Positions 11,006 through 19,694 are shown, counted from the stretch's first letter. The stretch is DNA of 64,000 nucleotides from CAXTSE01 sp964246985 (GCA_964246985.1 CAXTSE010000001.1:62001-126000); one strand, 5' to 3'. Notes: generated by a model from the sequence alone, not told the origin. Program-made: numbers and translations.

Positions 11006-11650
11006 TCAGTCTGACGCATCCTCGGCATCCGAGCCATCGTCCGTCCACCCGAACTGGAGGGCGTCGACGGCGGCCTCGGTGACCTCGACGATGGCGCGGA
11101 GCAGCGACTCCATGGAGGCGGATCGCAGCAGCGCCACCTGGTCGAGTGGGCCGAGCGGCGCGATCGCCGCCAGCTGCCATGCCGCATCCACCGGGTCGTC
11201 GTCGAGCTCCACGTCGGGCGACCACTGCAGCTCGACGTACTCGCTGGCGCGCGCGAGCGCGACACGCACGACCCGCTCGGCCTCGTCGCGGAGGGGCTGC
11301 AGCTCGGCGTCCCAGACCAGGTCGGGCAGCTCGGCGACCTCGGCTACCGGGTAGGGCTCGTCGTCGCTCCAGCCGGTGACGGCGAAGCGCCGGCCGCCCA
11401 GGGCGAGGACGACCACGAAGCCCTCCCCCGCCTCCAGCTCGACGATGCGCGCGACGGTGCCGACGTCGAAGCGGGTGTCGCCGCCGCCGACCTCCTGGCC
11501 GCGCTCGATGAGCACGACGCCGAACTCGGCCGGGTCGTCGGGCAGGACGGCGCCGAGCAGGGCGAGGTAGCGCTCCTCGAACACGCGGAGCGGCAGCGGC
11601 ATCGCGGGGAACAGCACCGAGCCGAGCGGGAACATGGGCAGGGTGCTCAT
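11006..11650 (-). CDS. LON peptidase substrate-binding domain protein
   Basis: 214-residue stand-alone LON N-terminal domain (PF02190 type) with the hallmark start MSTLPMFPLGSVLFPAMPLP, followed by LRVFEERY and FGVVLIERGQEVGGG. No AAA+ or serine-lysine protease domain follows. Such proteins are thought to bind unfolded or partner proteins; the exact role is unknown. The start ATG 11650 is supported by TACCGT at 11657-11662 (minus), which ends 6 nt upstream. The upstream in-frame extension seen on this strand covers the divergent lipoprotein and is not coding. Confidence 0.85.
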   Translation of the reverse strand: MSTLPMFPLGSVLFPAMPLPLRVFEERYLALLGAVLPDDPAEFGVVLIERGQEVGGGDTRFDVGTVARIVELEAGEGFVVVLALGGRRFAVTGWSDDEPYPVAEVAELPDLVWDAELQPLRDEAERVVRVALARASEYVELQWSPDVELDDDPVDAAWQLAAIAPLGPLDQVALLRSASMESLLRAIVEVTEAAVDALQFGWTDDGSDAEDASD

Positions 11651-11746
11651 CTGCTCACGGTAGGCGGGTTGCGAGCGCCGCGCCACCCGCGCGGTCGCGC
11701 GGCAGACGATCGCCAATCCCGACGAAATGTCGCATATGCTGACGCG

Positions 11747-13408
11747 ATGATCGCCGCACGCCGTCTCCGTCTCGTCGCACTCGGCACGGCTCTGATGACG
11801 AGCGCCGGTCTCCTCAGCGGATGCGTGCCCGGCCTCCTGGGAGCGCCGAGCGGGTCCAGCGAGATGAGCCTCGAGCAGGCGGCCGCCGAGCTCGCCGAAC
11901 CGATCGAGCCCGACTGGGAGGTCGACGTCGAGGGGATCCTCGGTGAGCCCGCCATCCTCGGCGACGCCGTGGCGGTGTACTCCGCGACCGAGGTCGAGGA
12001 CTCGATGCAGCTCCACGTGTACTCGTTGACGACGGGTGAGCTGCTCTGGGAGCACGCCGCATCGACGGCCGGCGAGTACACCCCGCCGCTCTTCGAGGAG
12101 ACGCAGAGCGTCGGTCGCACCTACCCGATCCCCACCTTGACCCCGCTCGTGACATGGCGAGACGGAGGCGACAAGGCCGTCGAGAGACAGGCCGTCGTCG
12201 TGTACTTCGAGCGCGTCGCGTCGGAGGGCTCGCTCAGCGGCAACGAGGTCCTGCATGTCGCCGACCTGGAGACCGGAGAGGACCTGCCCGTCACCGTCCC
12301 CGGTTACGACTTCGCCGAGGACTTCCTCTACAGCGTCCGTGAGGACTTCGAGGACCCGGAGGTCATCGTGGCGACCCCGAAGAGTCCCGGCCGCCTCTGC
12401 GGCGACGGACCCACCTTCTGCTTCGACGAGCCGGCCGACGGCTACATCACACTCGATGTCGGCGCCCTCGAGGCCGCCGTGACCGAGCCCGTCGTCCCCG
12501 CCGACGGCGTCACCTACAGCCCCGAATGGGGCGCCGGCTACGCGCATGTCGTCACGGCCGAGACGGAGGAGGCGATCGCCCGTCTCGACGACGGGACGCT
12601 GCTCTGGCAGCGCCTCAGCCACGACATCTTCGAGGACGACCGCACGTCGCCTCCGGGCATCACCGAGTTCCGTCCGGCACAGGATCTCGTCCTGCTGCAG
12701 GGCTACCAGCAGATCCAGGTGACGCCCGAGCTCGGCAACCAGTTCGACCTCGACTACGCCGCCTCCCGGACTGTCGCGGCCCTCGATCCCCAGACCGGAG
12801 AGACCGCGTGGACGCTGCCCGGTGGCGATCAACTCTGCTACCTCCTCGCCGATGCCCCGCGGGATCCTGATGCGGCGGTCCAGCCCATGTGCCTGGCGAC
12901 CGGCGGATCGTTCAGCTACACGCTCGAGACCGACACCATGATCGAGAGCGAGGATCCGGTGGTCTCGGTGGTGGGCGTCGACGTCTCGGACGGATCCATC
13001 GTGTGGGAGCTCGAGCACGCCGGGGATCAGTCGGTGCTCGGTCAGGCCCGACAGCTCGAGACCGTCTTCGACTCGCGATCCACATTCGCTGCGGCGGTGA
13101 TCGACGACGAGGCGGGTCTCGTCGACCTCTCGGACGGATCGTGGCAGCCTGCGCCGGACGACGCCGGCTTCGCCTGCACGTCCGAACGGCCGGGAATCCT
13201 CCCCACGTTCTCGGCGTCGGTGTTCGCGTCGAGCACGAATCTGATCGCGCTGGAGTACCCGGCGGGCTGGTACAGCTTCGCGTGCGATGACGACGCCGAG
13301 GCCGTCTCGAGCTGGACGGTGGGCGCGGTCCGCACCGCGGGCTACGACGCCGGAGACGACCGGCGCGTCCTGGTGACCGAAGGCGGACTGGCGGGCTTCG
13401 TCCTCTAG
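11747..13408 (+). CDS. PQQ-like beta-propeller lipoprotein
   Basis: 553-residue exported lipoprotein. The signal MIAARRLRLVALGTALMTSA ends in the lipobox LLSGC. The mature part has repeated propeller-like strands of the kind GELLWEHAASTAG, DGTLLWQR and ALDPQTGETAWTLPGG, as in PQQ_2 or BamB-like domains. Likely a cell-surface scaffold or binding protein; no enzyme motif seen. The -10-like TATGCT at 11735-11740 ends 6 nt before ATG 11747, fixing the start; the longer in-frame ORF from 11669 lacks a signal at its N-terminus and is rejected. Single gene, divergent from the LON-domain protein. Confidence 0.85.
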   Translation: MIAARRLRLVALGTALMTSAGLLSGCVPGLLGAPSGSSEMSLEQAAAELAEPIEPDWEVDVEGILGEPAILGDAVAVYSATEVEDSMQLHVYSLTTGELLWEHAASTAGEYTPPLFEETQSVGRTYPIPTLTPLVTWRDGGDKAVERQAVVVYFERVASEGSLSGNEVLHVADLETGEDLPVTVPGYDFAEDFLYSVREDFEDPEVIVATPKSPGRLCGDGPTFCFDEPADGYITLDVGALEAAVTEPVVPADGVTYSPEWGAGYAHVVTAETEEAIARLDDGTLLWQRLSHDIFEDDRTSPPGITEFRPAQDLVLLQGYQQIQVTPELGNQFDLDYAASRTVAALDPQTGETAWTLPGGDQLCYLLADAPRDPDAAVQPMCLATGGSFSYTLETDTMIESEDPVVSVVGVDVSDGSIVWELEHAGDQSVLGQARQLETVFDSRSTFAAAVIDDEAGLVDLSDGSWQPAPDDAGFACTSERPGILPTFSASVFASSTNLIALEYPAGWYSFACDDDAEAVSSWTVGAVRTAGYDAGDDRRVLVTEGGLAGFVL

Positions 13409-13440
13409 TCCTGGCATCGGCGCTGTGCCACCATGCAGGC

Positions 13441-14013
13441 ATGATCCTGCAGACGATCCCCGAGGACGAGGCGGTCGGCGAGGTCGCGGCCATCTACGCC
13501 GACGACCGCGAGCACTACGGCTACGTGCCTCCGCACACGAGGGCGATGGCGGTCAATCCCGAGGCGCAGCGCGCATTCGAGGCCCTGATCGACGCGATCC
13601 GCGCGCAGCTCGGCACCCGGCGGTACCGCCTCGTCACGCTCGCTGCCGCAGGCGCACTCGGGTCGCAGGCGTGTCGCCTCGCGCACGGCTCGATGGCCGT
13701 GAAGCACATGGACCCCGACGAGGTGCTGGCCGTCGCGCGCGACTTCCACACGGCCGGGCTGTCGGATGCGGAGGTCGCGATGATGGACTTCGCCGCCCGC
13801 CTCTGCGGCGACTCGGCCTCCATGACGGATGCGGACAGCCAGCGACTGCGCGACGTCGGCCTCAGCGATCGCGAGATCGTCGACATCACGCTGGCGGCGT
13901 CCGTGCGCAACTACTACTCGCGCGCCCTGCATGCGCTCGCCGTGCCCGTGGATGTGCCGCCGACCCTGTCCCCTGAGCTCCGCGACGCGCTGACCGCCCC
14001 GTCCCCGCGCTGA
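13441..14013 (+). CDS. carboxymuconolactone decarboxylase/AhpD-like family protein
   Basis: 190-residue all-helical protein of the AhpD/CMD superfamily. The active-site helix reads GSQACRLAHGSMAVK: one cysteine and the histidine three residues later, but the first cysteine of the AhpD CxxC pair is serine. The C-terminal half (LTLAASVRNYYSRALHALAV-like) is typical. With a single cysteine it may be a 1-Cys-type peroxidase, or carry another activity. A weak -10 CACCAT at 13429-13434 lies 6 nt before ATG 13441. It follows the PQQ-like lipoprotein by 32 bp on the same strand. Confidence 0.75.
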   Translation: MILQTIPEDEAVGEVAAIYADDREHYGYVPPHTRAMAVNPEAQRAFEALIDAIRAQLGTRRYRLVTLAAAGALGSQACRLAHGSMAVKHMDPDEVLAVARDFHTAGLSDAEVAMMDFAARLCGDSASMTDADSQRLRDVGLSDREIVDITLAASVRNYYSRALHALAVPVDVPPTLSPELRDALTAPSPR

Positions 14014-14101
14014 TCGAGCTCGTCGAGATCAAGCCCCGGCGATCACACCCCGCACGTCAACCCCCCTCGACCCGACGCCTCGACCTGCGAGCCTTGCCCG
14101 C

Positions 14102-14908
14102 ATGACCGACGCCCCCGCCTCCGCCGCCCGCCGTGCTCAGAGCAGCCCCGCCGCCCGCATCGCGGCCCGCACGGGCTTCGCCATGAACGGCCTGCTCAAC
14201 GCGGCTATCGGCGTGATCGCCCTCGGCATCGCCGTCTCCGGAGCGTCGGGCACCGCCGATCCGAACGGGGCGCTGACCGGTCTCGCGCAGGGTCCGGGTG
14301 GTCAGCTGATCATCTGGGTGATCGCGGTCGGCCTGCTCGCGCTGGGACTCTGGCAGCTCGCCTCCGCGGTGCTGGTGCGGGAGCCCGACTCCCGGAAGCG
14401 CCTCGCCGCCCGAGCGAAGCTCGTCGGCAAGGGCATCGCCTACCTCGCCATCGGCGTGATCGCCGCCCGCATCGCGCTGAGCGGCGGATCGGGCGGCGGG
14501 GGCGGCGAGGAGAGCTTCACCGCGGCCGCGCTCGCGACCCCCGGCGGAGTCGTCCTCGTCGTGCTGGTCGGCCTCGGAGCGCTCGGCGTCGGCATCTACA
14601 TGGTGGTGAAGGGAGTGCGCCGCACGTTCCTCGACGACCTGGCCGCGCCATCCGGAGCCCTCCGCACCCCGATCACGGTCGTGGGCGTGGTCGGGTACGT
14701 GGCCCGCGGGATCGCCTTCGCCGTCATCGGCGTGCTGTTCATCGCCGCCGCCGTGACCGCCGATGCCTCGCAGGCGGGTGGGCTCGACGACGCCCTCGCG
14801 GCCCTCGCTGCCCTGCCGTTCGGCCAGGTGCTGCTCGTCGCGATCGGCATCGGCTTCATCGCCTACGGCATCTACAGCGTCGTGCGCGCTCGATACGCGA
14901 AGCTCTAG
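14102..14908 (+). CDS. DUF1206 domain membrane protein
   Basis: 268-residue membrane protein made of three similar two-helix units of about 75 residues, each starting near a G(Y/F)xARG- or ARTGFAMNGLL-like segment (about residues 22, 108 and 197). This threefold repeat is the DUF1206 layout common in actinobacteria. Each unit has two transmembrane segments, six in all. Function unknown in the family. No partner gene is evident; the next gene is convergent. Confidence 0.85.
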   Translation: MTDAPASAARRAQSSPAARIAARTGFAMNGLLNAAIGVIALGIAVSGASGTADPNGALTGLAQGPGGQLIIWVIAVGLLALGLWQLASAVLVREPDSRKRLAARAKLVGKGIAYLAIGVIAARIALSGGSGGGGGEESFTAAALATPGGVVLVVLVGLGALGVGIYMVVKGVRRTFLDDLAAPSGALRTPITVVGVVGYVARGIAFAVIGVLFIAAAVTADASQAGGLDDALAALAALPFGQVLLVAIGIGFIAYGIYSVVRARYAKL

Positions 14909-14941
14909 ACGCTCGGCCGGGCGGGAGCCGCCCGGCGCTGT

Positions 14942-15181
14942 TCAGTGCTGGTGCGCCTGCTGCGAGATCCAGGCCCAGTCGGCCTGCGACAGGTCGTAGC
15001 GGTCGGGAGCCGACTGGAAACCGGGGATGAACTCGCCCTCGGGCTCGCCACCGGCGGCGACCACCGCATCCAGGATCTCCTCCGTCAGAGCGTCGCCGAT
15101 GTGATGCTGCAGCCAGTGCTGCGTCTCGGGGTCGAGGGCGGGCCACCAGGTGGCGGCGGACGTGGAGGATGCGTCGGACAT
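14942..15181 (-). CDS. small hypothetical protein
   Basis: 79-residue protein, tryptophan- and acid-rich (TWWPALDPETQHWLQHH, FIPGFQSAPDRYDLSQADWAW). No membrane segment or signal. The start ATG 15181 is supported by TACGCT at 15188-15193 (minus), ending 6 nt upstream. It is divergent from the lipid kinase gene. The composition is normal protein and the codon usage matches the neighbours, so I consider it real, but I do not recognise it. Confidence 0.7.
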   Translation of the reverse strand: MSDASSTSAATWWPALDPETQHWLQHHIGDALTEEILDAVVAAGGEPEGEFIPGFQSAPDRYDLSQADWAWISQQAHQH

Positions 15182-15262
15182 GGGCCGAGCGTAGCAACGC
15201 GGCACGACATCCCCGGGTGTCAAGGTGCGCTCTCTCAGGTGCGCATGTCGTACCGTCGCACC

Positions 15263-16258
15263 ATGACCAGCGAACGCCCTACTGCAGCCATAGTCGTCAA
15301 CCCGTCCAAATTCGACGACCTCGACGCGGTCAAGAAGACGGTCGCCGAGTTCGCCGCGCAGATCGACTGGGATACGCCGCAGTGGTTCGAGACCTCGGTC
15401 GAGGACCCGGGCGTGGGCGCCGCGCAGGAGGCGCTCGCGACGGAGCCGGACCTGGTCTGCGCCATGGGCGGCGACGGCACGGTGCGCGCGGTGGCCGGCG
15501 AGCTGCGCGGCACGGGTGTGCCGTACGGACTCCTGCCCGCGGGCACCGGCAACCTGCTCGCCCGCAACCTTGGCATCCCGGTCGACTCGATGGACCAGGC
15601 GCTTGAGATCGCGTTCCTCGGCCAGACCCGTGCGATCGACGTCGGCCTCGCGACCTTCGACGACGGGGTCGAGCGCCCGTTCGTCGTCATGGGCGGCGTC
15701 GGCCTCGACGCCGACATCATGAGCCAGACCGACGACGACCTGAAGAAGAAGGTCGGATGGGCGGCCTACCTCGCCGCCGCCGGCCCCAACCTCTTCAAGA
15801 CCGGCTTCCCCGCCGCCCTCACCATCGACGGCGAGGAGCAGAACGCGAAGCGCGCCCTCATGGTGCTCGCCTGCAACTGCAGCTCGGTCGTCGGCGGGAT
15901 CGAGATCGCCGCGGGCGCGGTGCTCGACGACGGCCTGCTCGACCTCGTCGTGCTCCAGCCGAATCTCGTCGCCGGATGGGTGGGGGTCGCCGTCGACGTC
16001 GCGGCCGGCAACCGCAACGGCATGGCCTCGCTCAAGCAGTGGTCGGGGAAGGACATCTCGTTCACACTCGAGAAGCCGGTGCTCGCGGAGCTGGACGGCG
16101 ACCCGGTCGGCGAGACCTCGTCGGGCCGCTTCCAGATGGACCAGGATGCCCTGCGCGTGCGCCTCCCCGTGCCCGCCAACCCGTCGGCAGGGCTCACTCC
16201 CCGCAATCGGCCTCCGGCCGAGGAGGTCGTGGAGGACGCCGCCGCGCCCGACGCGTAG
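15263..16258 (+). CDS. diacylglycerol/lipid kinase family protein
   Basis: 331-residue protein with the DAGK catalytic layout: AAIVVNPSKFDD at the N-terminus, the nucleotide loop MGGDGTVRAVAGEL near residue 70 and LPAGTGNLLARNLGIP near residue 90. It should phosphorylate diacylglycerol or a related lipid (or be a sphingosine/YegS-like kinase) at the inner membrane face. The C-terminal beta-rich domain is present and the length is normal. TACCGT at 15251-15256 ends 6 nt before ATG 15263, so the mRNA is leaderless; the in-frame upstream extension from 14945 is antisense to the neighbouring gene and rejected. Confidence 0.92.
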   Translation: MTSERPTAAIVVNPSKFDDLDAVKKTVAEFAAQIDWDTPQWFETSVEDPGVGAAQEALATEPDLVCAMGGDGTVRAVAGELRGTGVPYGLLPAGTGNLLARNLGIPVDSMDQALEIAFLGQTRAIDVGLATFDDGVERPFVVMGGVGLDADIMSQTDDDLKKKVGWAAYLAAAGPNLFKTGFPAALTIDGEEQNAKRALMVLACNCSSVVGGIEIAAGAVLDDGLLDLVVLQPNLVAGWVGVAVDVAAGNRNGMASLKQWSGKDISFTLEKPVLAELDGDPVGETSSGRFQMDQDALRVRLPVPANPSAGLTPRNRPPAEEVVEDAAAPDA

Positions 16259-16282
16259 CGCACCGGAACGGGGCCGGGTGGT

Positions 16283-16307
16283 GTCCGGGAGCGAGTAGCA
16301 CCCGGAC
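16283..16307 (+). terminator. candidate terminator hairpin after lipid kinase gene
   Basis: GTCCGGG (16283-16289) pairs with CCCGGAC (16301-16307) around an 11-nt loop, 25 bp after the kinase stop. There is no U-run. Confidence 0.4.
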
Positions 16308-16385
16308 CCCCGTCCCGCAAGGCAGAACGGTATATCCGACGGGACGCATAGCGTCAGAGTTCCCCACTCACCCCCGGAGGCCACT

Positions 16386-16733
16386 GTGCTCACCACCCCC
16401 GCCCTCACTGCGATCGCCACCCCTGCGATCCGCTGGACCGAGGTCGACGAGCATTTCTGGACCGCAGGATCCGGCAGCGTCATCGTGGGCACGATCGAGT
16501 TCACCGAGGGCAGGTTCGCGGTGCGCGACGCGGACGGCGTGCTCGTCGGTGGATCGCACAGCCTCGGGGGAGCGAAGGCGCTCCTTCAGGGCGGGGCGCC
16601 AACGGAAGCCGTGCCGTCGGAGTTCTTCGCCGACGCCCGTGTGGCCTCTCTGCCGATCGTCGCGACCGCGGCGACCTTCCTCGCCCTCTCCGCGGTCGCA
16701 GCAGGCGCTCTGGCCATCCAGCTATTCGCCTGA
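16386..16733 (+). CDS. hypothetical protein with C-terminal membrane anchor
   Basis: 115-residue protein. Residues 17-70 look like a small beta-rich domain (RWTEVDEHFWTAGSG, FTEGRFAVRDADGVLVGG); residues 90-113 form one hydrophobic segment (VATAATFLALSAVAAGALAI), giving a C-tail-anchored membrane protein. The GTG start has GGAGG at 16376-16380, five bases upstream. No known domain recognised. A -10-like CATAGCGT lies near 16347-16354. Confidence 0.7.
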   Translation: MLTTPALTAIATPAIRWTEVDEHFWTAGSGSVIVGTIEFTEGRFAVRDADGVLVGGSHSLGGAKALLQGGAPTEAVPSEFFADARVASLPIVATAATFLALSAVAAGALAIQLFA

Positions 16734-16802
16734 TCGAAGATCACCCCGCGGCAACCCGTCGCTCGCCCGCCCGATGTCGGATGCGGCACATACGATCAGA
16801 GG

Positions 16803-17231
16803 ATGCCTGCCGTCGCGCCCGCCTTCCTGTCTGAGGTCGCCGTCGACGTCACTGCGACCTCCACGCACCTGACGTTCACCCTCGGGGACCCGATCCCGAT
16901 CGTGGGTGAGATCACGCGGTTCGGCTACGGTGTCGTACTGCTCGGTCCGACGATGGCCTCGCGGCAGCGCTTCGAGCTCGGCTTCTCAGCCGCGGGTGAG
17001 GCTGTCGCACGCACTCACGACTTCGGGCGCGCGACGCAGACTCTCTACGCGGCCGATGACGTGACTGTGGTGGACGGCACCCTCACCGCCCGGTTCACTC
17101 ATGCGCCTGAGCACGCCCCCGCATCCGCGAGGTCGGCGTACGCCTTCAGCAGCGTGAACAGCCACCAGGTCCAGACGGAGTTCTCGGTGACGCTCCGCAT
17201 CGGCGATGTCGCTACGGCAACCGTGAGCTGA
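16803..17231 (+). CDS. hypothetical protein, probably beta-sandwich
   Basis: 142-residue soluble protein, rich in Val/Thr/Ala and with alternating strands (VDVTATSTHLTFTLGDPI, TEFSVTLRIGDVATATVS), with few charged clusters and no signal. TACGAT at 16791-16796 ends 6 nt before ATG 16803, so it is leaderless. The fold suggests a small immunoglobulin- or C2-like sandwich, which is inference from pattern only. No functional clue from neighbours. Confidence 0.7.
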   Translation: MPAVAPAFLSEVAVDVTATSTHLTFTLGDPIPIVGEITRFGYGVVLLGPTMASRQRFELGFSAAGEAVARTHDFGRATQTLYAADDVTVVDGTLTARFTHAPEHAPASARSAYAFSSVNSHQVQTEFSVTLRIGDVATATVS

Positions 17232-17273
17232 GACCCACGCGGCGGTCGAGGTGCGGCGCCGAGCGGCCCGTCG

Positions 17274-17390
17274 TCAGCCCGAGGGGTTCTCGACCGGCGT
17301 GCCGTCGTCCTCGGTCGTCTCCGGCGGCGACGCGGGGACGTCGGTGTCGTCGGATGTCTCGGGGACGGGCTCGTTCTCACGTTCGGTCAT
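17274..17390 (-). CDS. 38-residue acidic small protein
   Basis: Small ORF of 38 residues: MTERENEPVPETSDDTDV, then a PPETTEDDGTPVENPSG end. It is strongly acidic and disordered, similar in style to the 58-residue acidic protein at 63715-63891 (which has DGTKEPGG and TPSNFNPEEDE). TAGCGT at 17397-17402 (minus) ends exactly 6 nt before its ATG, the same leaderless layout as the confirmed genes. Function unknown; short acidic proteins with a terminal ENPSG recur in this bacterial family as far as I recall. Confidence 0.65.
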   Translation of the reverse strand: MTERENEPVPETSDDTDVPASPPETTEDDGTPVENPSG

Positions 17391-17706
17391 GCATCGACGC
17401 TACGTCGCCGCCGGCCGCCACGGCAGGGGCTTGACGTGCCCGCTCGACACGCGCGGCGAGCAATTCGAGTGTGGCGTTGGGAGTGGGCGCCGGGCCTGAA
17501 ACCGCCGCCCACTCAACCTGTGCGTCTGGGTGTCGTCACGTCCGGGCCCGACATCATGCGGACCTAAGAAGGACACCTCAGGGCAGACGCCCTCGGTTGT
17601 GTGATCAGGCTACGTCGCGGCACCGGAACGGGTCTCGGGCTTGACGCGGTTGCGGTGAGGTGCATGGACGATGCGCTGGGGCAGCCGGAGACCGAGTGCC
17701 CGCGCG
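17391..17706. other. gene-poor stretch
   Basis: No convincing coding frame. The only structure seen is a hairpin with GAGTGGGCG (17481-17489) pairing with CGCCCACTC (17506-17514). Confidence 0.6.
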
Positions 17707-18081
17707 TCAGCAGAACCCGTCTCCGAAGCTCCCCGGAGCCTGGGCTGTCGTCAGCGCGCCCGAGGGGTCGAAGGAAGCCCATCCGCCGCGCGGTGCTCCT
17801 GTGTCGGATGTGTCGACCACGTCGAACATGAACAGTCCCGCGTCGGGATACCTCTCCGCCGAGGGCAGCGCGGAGACGAACTCGGACACGTCATCGCCGG
17901 TGGTCTGACCCGTCGACAAGGTCAATGCCTCACCATCCGGGACCGCCGCCCCCCGATAGATGACGCTGTAGGCCGCGCCCCCCTCGGCAGAGGCCTTGAC
18001 CGAGAGGACGTCGCTCCACGTGGACAGAGCCCAGACGCCGCCCTGACACAGGCTGTAGTCCTCGACGATAGCGACGGACGG
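17707..18081 (-). pseudogene. C-terminal fragment of an unknown protein, no start codon
   Basis: A 124-codon open frame ends at 17707 and is preceded by an in-frame TGA. It has no ATG, GTG or TTG before codon 53 (ATG 17925). The translation upstream of that ATG already looks like protein (VAIVEDYSLCQGGVWALSTW, then SVIYRGAAVPDGEALTLS), continuing to EFVSALPSAERYPDAGLFMF and a terminal GDGFC. Another frame just upstream also looks protein-like (TFCDNSGGIDRDGAGRPSIP), so a single frameshift near 18081-18090 could join the two. Likely a decayed gene, or a sequencing error. Family not recognised; the cysteines suggest an exported or lipoprotein origin. Confidence 0.55.
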
Positions 18082-18157
18082 TCAGGGATCGAGGGGCGGC
18101 CGGCCCCGTCGCGGTCGATCCCCCCTGAGTTGTCGCAGAAAGTCGGCCCTCGCGCGA

Positions 18158-18352
18158 CTAGACCTCGTAGTCGGGTCCGTGCCGGATGACCAGCGGGACA
18201 CTCTCCGTGACGAACAACTCGAGCACGACCTCATCAACCCACACGGGGATGAAGACGGGCAACCCCTGATCCTCGATCAAGGCCTTCGCGCGAACGATGC
18301 CGTCCGCGTCAACGTTGTACCACTCACCGTTGTACTGAATTCCGGGTCCCAT
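18158..18352 (-). CDS. 64-residue hypothetical protein
   Basis: Complete small ORF MGPGIQYNGEWYNVDADGIV...RHGPDYEV. The pattern of a short beta N-terminus, a helix (RAKALIEDQG) and two strands (PVFIPVWVDEVVLEL, PLVIRHG) is plausible for a folded domain. Third codon positions carry more A/T than in neighbouring genes (for example AACGTTGACGCG), suggesting recent acquisition or relaxed selection. An AT-rich CATTAACGT, a possible -10 region, lies about 10 nt upstream of the ATG. It sits just upstream of the broken gene at 17707-18081 on the same strand. No function assigned. Confidence 0.55.
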   Translation of the reverse strand: MGPGIQYNGEWYNVDADGIVRAKALIEDQGLPVFIPVWVDEVVLELFVTESVPLVIRHGPDYEV

Positions 18353-18452
18353 GCCAACACGTTAATGCTCCCACCCGACGACACCAGAGGATCGCAGCGC
18401 TGAAGAAGAGCAGGCAAGGGAGTTCCGCGGGATAGCCCCGACCTGCCTCGCG

Positions 18453-19529
18453 TCAGACGTTAAAGCGGAACTCCACGACGTCCCCGTCGTGCATCACGTA
18501 GTCCTTGCCCTCGATGCGGGCCTTGCCCTTGGCGCGGGCCTCGGCGATCGATCCGGTCGCCACGAGGTCGTCGAATCCGACGATCTCGGCCTTGATGAAG
18601 CCGCGCTCGAAATCGGTGTGGATGACGCCTGCGGCCTGGGGGGCCTTCCAGCCCTTGCCGATCGTCCAGGCGCGCGACTCCTTGGGCCCGGCCGTCAGGT
18701 ACGTCTGCAGACCGAGGGTGTCGAACCCGATCCGCGCCAGCTGGTCGAGGCCGGACTCGGTCTGCCCGGTCGAGACGAGCAGCTCGGCTGCGTCCTCGGG
18801 GTCGAGGTCGATGAGCTCCGACTCGATCTTCGCGTCGAGGAAGACGGCCTGCGCGGGTGAGACGAGGGCCGAGAGCTCGGCCTTCCGTGACTCGTCACCC
18901 AGCACGGCCTCGTCGACGTTGAAGACGTAGATGATCGGCTTGGCCGTGAGCAGCCCGAGCTCGCGGATCGCGTCCAGGTCGACCCCCTTCGCGACCGACA
19001 GCGGGGTCCCGGCATTGAGCGCGGCCTGCGCGGCGACGGCTGCCTCAAGCACGGCGGGCTCGAGCTTCCTGCCCTTGACCTCCTTCTCGAAGCGGGGGAT
19101 CGCCTTCTCGAGCGTCTGCAGGTCGGCGAGCGCGAGCTCGGTGGTGATCGTCTCGAGATCGGACGCCGGGTCGACCGCACCGTCCACGTGCACGACATCG
19201 CTGTCCGCGAATCCGCGCACCACCTGCGCGATGGCCTCGGCCTCGCGGATGTTGGCGAGGAACTGGTTGCCCAGCCCCTCCCCCTCGCTCGCGCCCTTCA
19301 CGATGCCGGCGATGTCGACGAACGAGACCGTCGCGGGCACGATGCGCTCGCTCGAGAAGATCTCGGCGAGCTTGTTGAGACGCGGGTCGGGGAGGTTCAC
19401 GACGCCGACGTTGGGCTCGATGGTGGCGAACGGATAGTTCGCGGCCAGCACGTTGTTCTTGGTGAGCGCGTTGAAGAGGGTGGACTTGCCGACGTTGGGC
19501 AGTCCGACGATGCCGAGAGTGAGAGCCAC
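18453..19529 (-). CDS. ychF: redox-regulated ATPase YchF (OLA1 family)
   Basis: 358-residue Obg-family P-loop protein. G1 is GIVGLPNVGKSTLF at residue 6-19, G3 is FVDIAGIVKGASEGEGLG, and the atypical G4 is NVDE, which makes it ATP- rather than GTP-specific. A C-terminal TGS domain ends in VVEFRFNV. YchF associates with ribosomes and affects oxidative-stress and translation behaviour. I start it at GTG 19529 (MALTLGIVGLPNVGK); a longer frame to 19712 overlaps the small-peptide promoter region and is not conserved in style. TACGCT at 19538-19543 (minus) lies 8 nt upstream. Confidence 0.96.
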   Translation of the reverse strand: MALTLGIVGLPNVGKSTLFNALTKNNVLAANYPFATIEPNVGVVNLPDPRLNKLAEIFSSERIVPATVSFVDIAGIVKGASEGEGLGNQFLANIREAEAIAQVVRGFADSDVVHVDGAVDPASDLETITTELALADLQTLEKAIPRFEKEVKGRKLEPAVLEAAVAAQAALNAGTPLSVAKGVDLDAIRELGLLTAKPIIYVFNVDEAVLGDESRKAELSALVSPAQAVFLDAKIESELIDLDPEDAAELLVSTGQTESGLDQLARIGFDTLGLQTYLTAGPKESRAWTIGKGWKAPQAAGVIHTDFERGFIKAEIVGFDDLVATGSIAEARAKGKARIEGKDYVMHDGDVVEFRFNV

Positions 19530-19612
19530 GGGGGTCAAGCGTACCGGCGAGCGTGGGAGCGGGCCGCTCCTGGGTTGTGGCCCGATCGTGACCTGAGGGC
19601 GGATTCCGGGGG

Positions 19613-19642
19613 TTGCGTCATGTTGACGCTGTTCACTAACGT
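19613..19642 (+). promoter_or_regulatory. candidate promoter for the 26-residue peptide
   Basis: TTGCGT (19613-19618) and TAACGT (19637-19642) with 18 bp spacing give a reasonable sigma-70-type promoter. The predicted transcript starts about 45 nt before the small ORF. Confidence 0.45.
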
Positions 19643-19694
19643 GGGCGAGCACGCCGGATCCGGCGTCCCACGCCGACAGATGAAAGGAGCTGGC

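Noticed and set aside
11669..11746. Longer N-terminus of the PQQ-like lipoprotein
   Set aside because: Would hide the signal peptide and overlaps the LON-domain gene promoter.
17564..17782. 72-codon minus-strand ORF
   Set aside because: Overlaps the better supported gene fragment, Arg/Ser-rich and without a ribosome-binding site.
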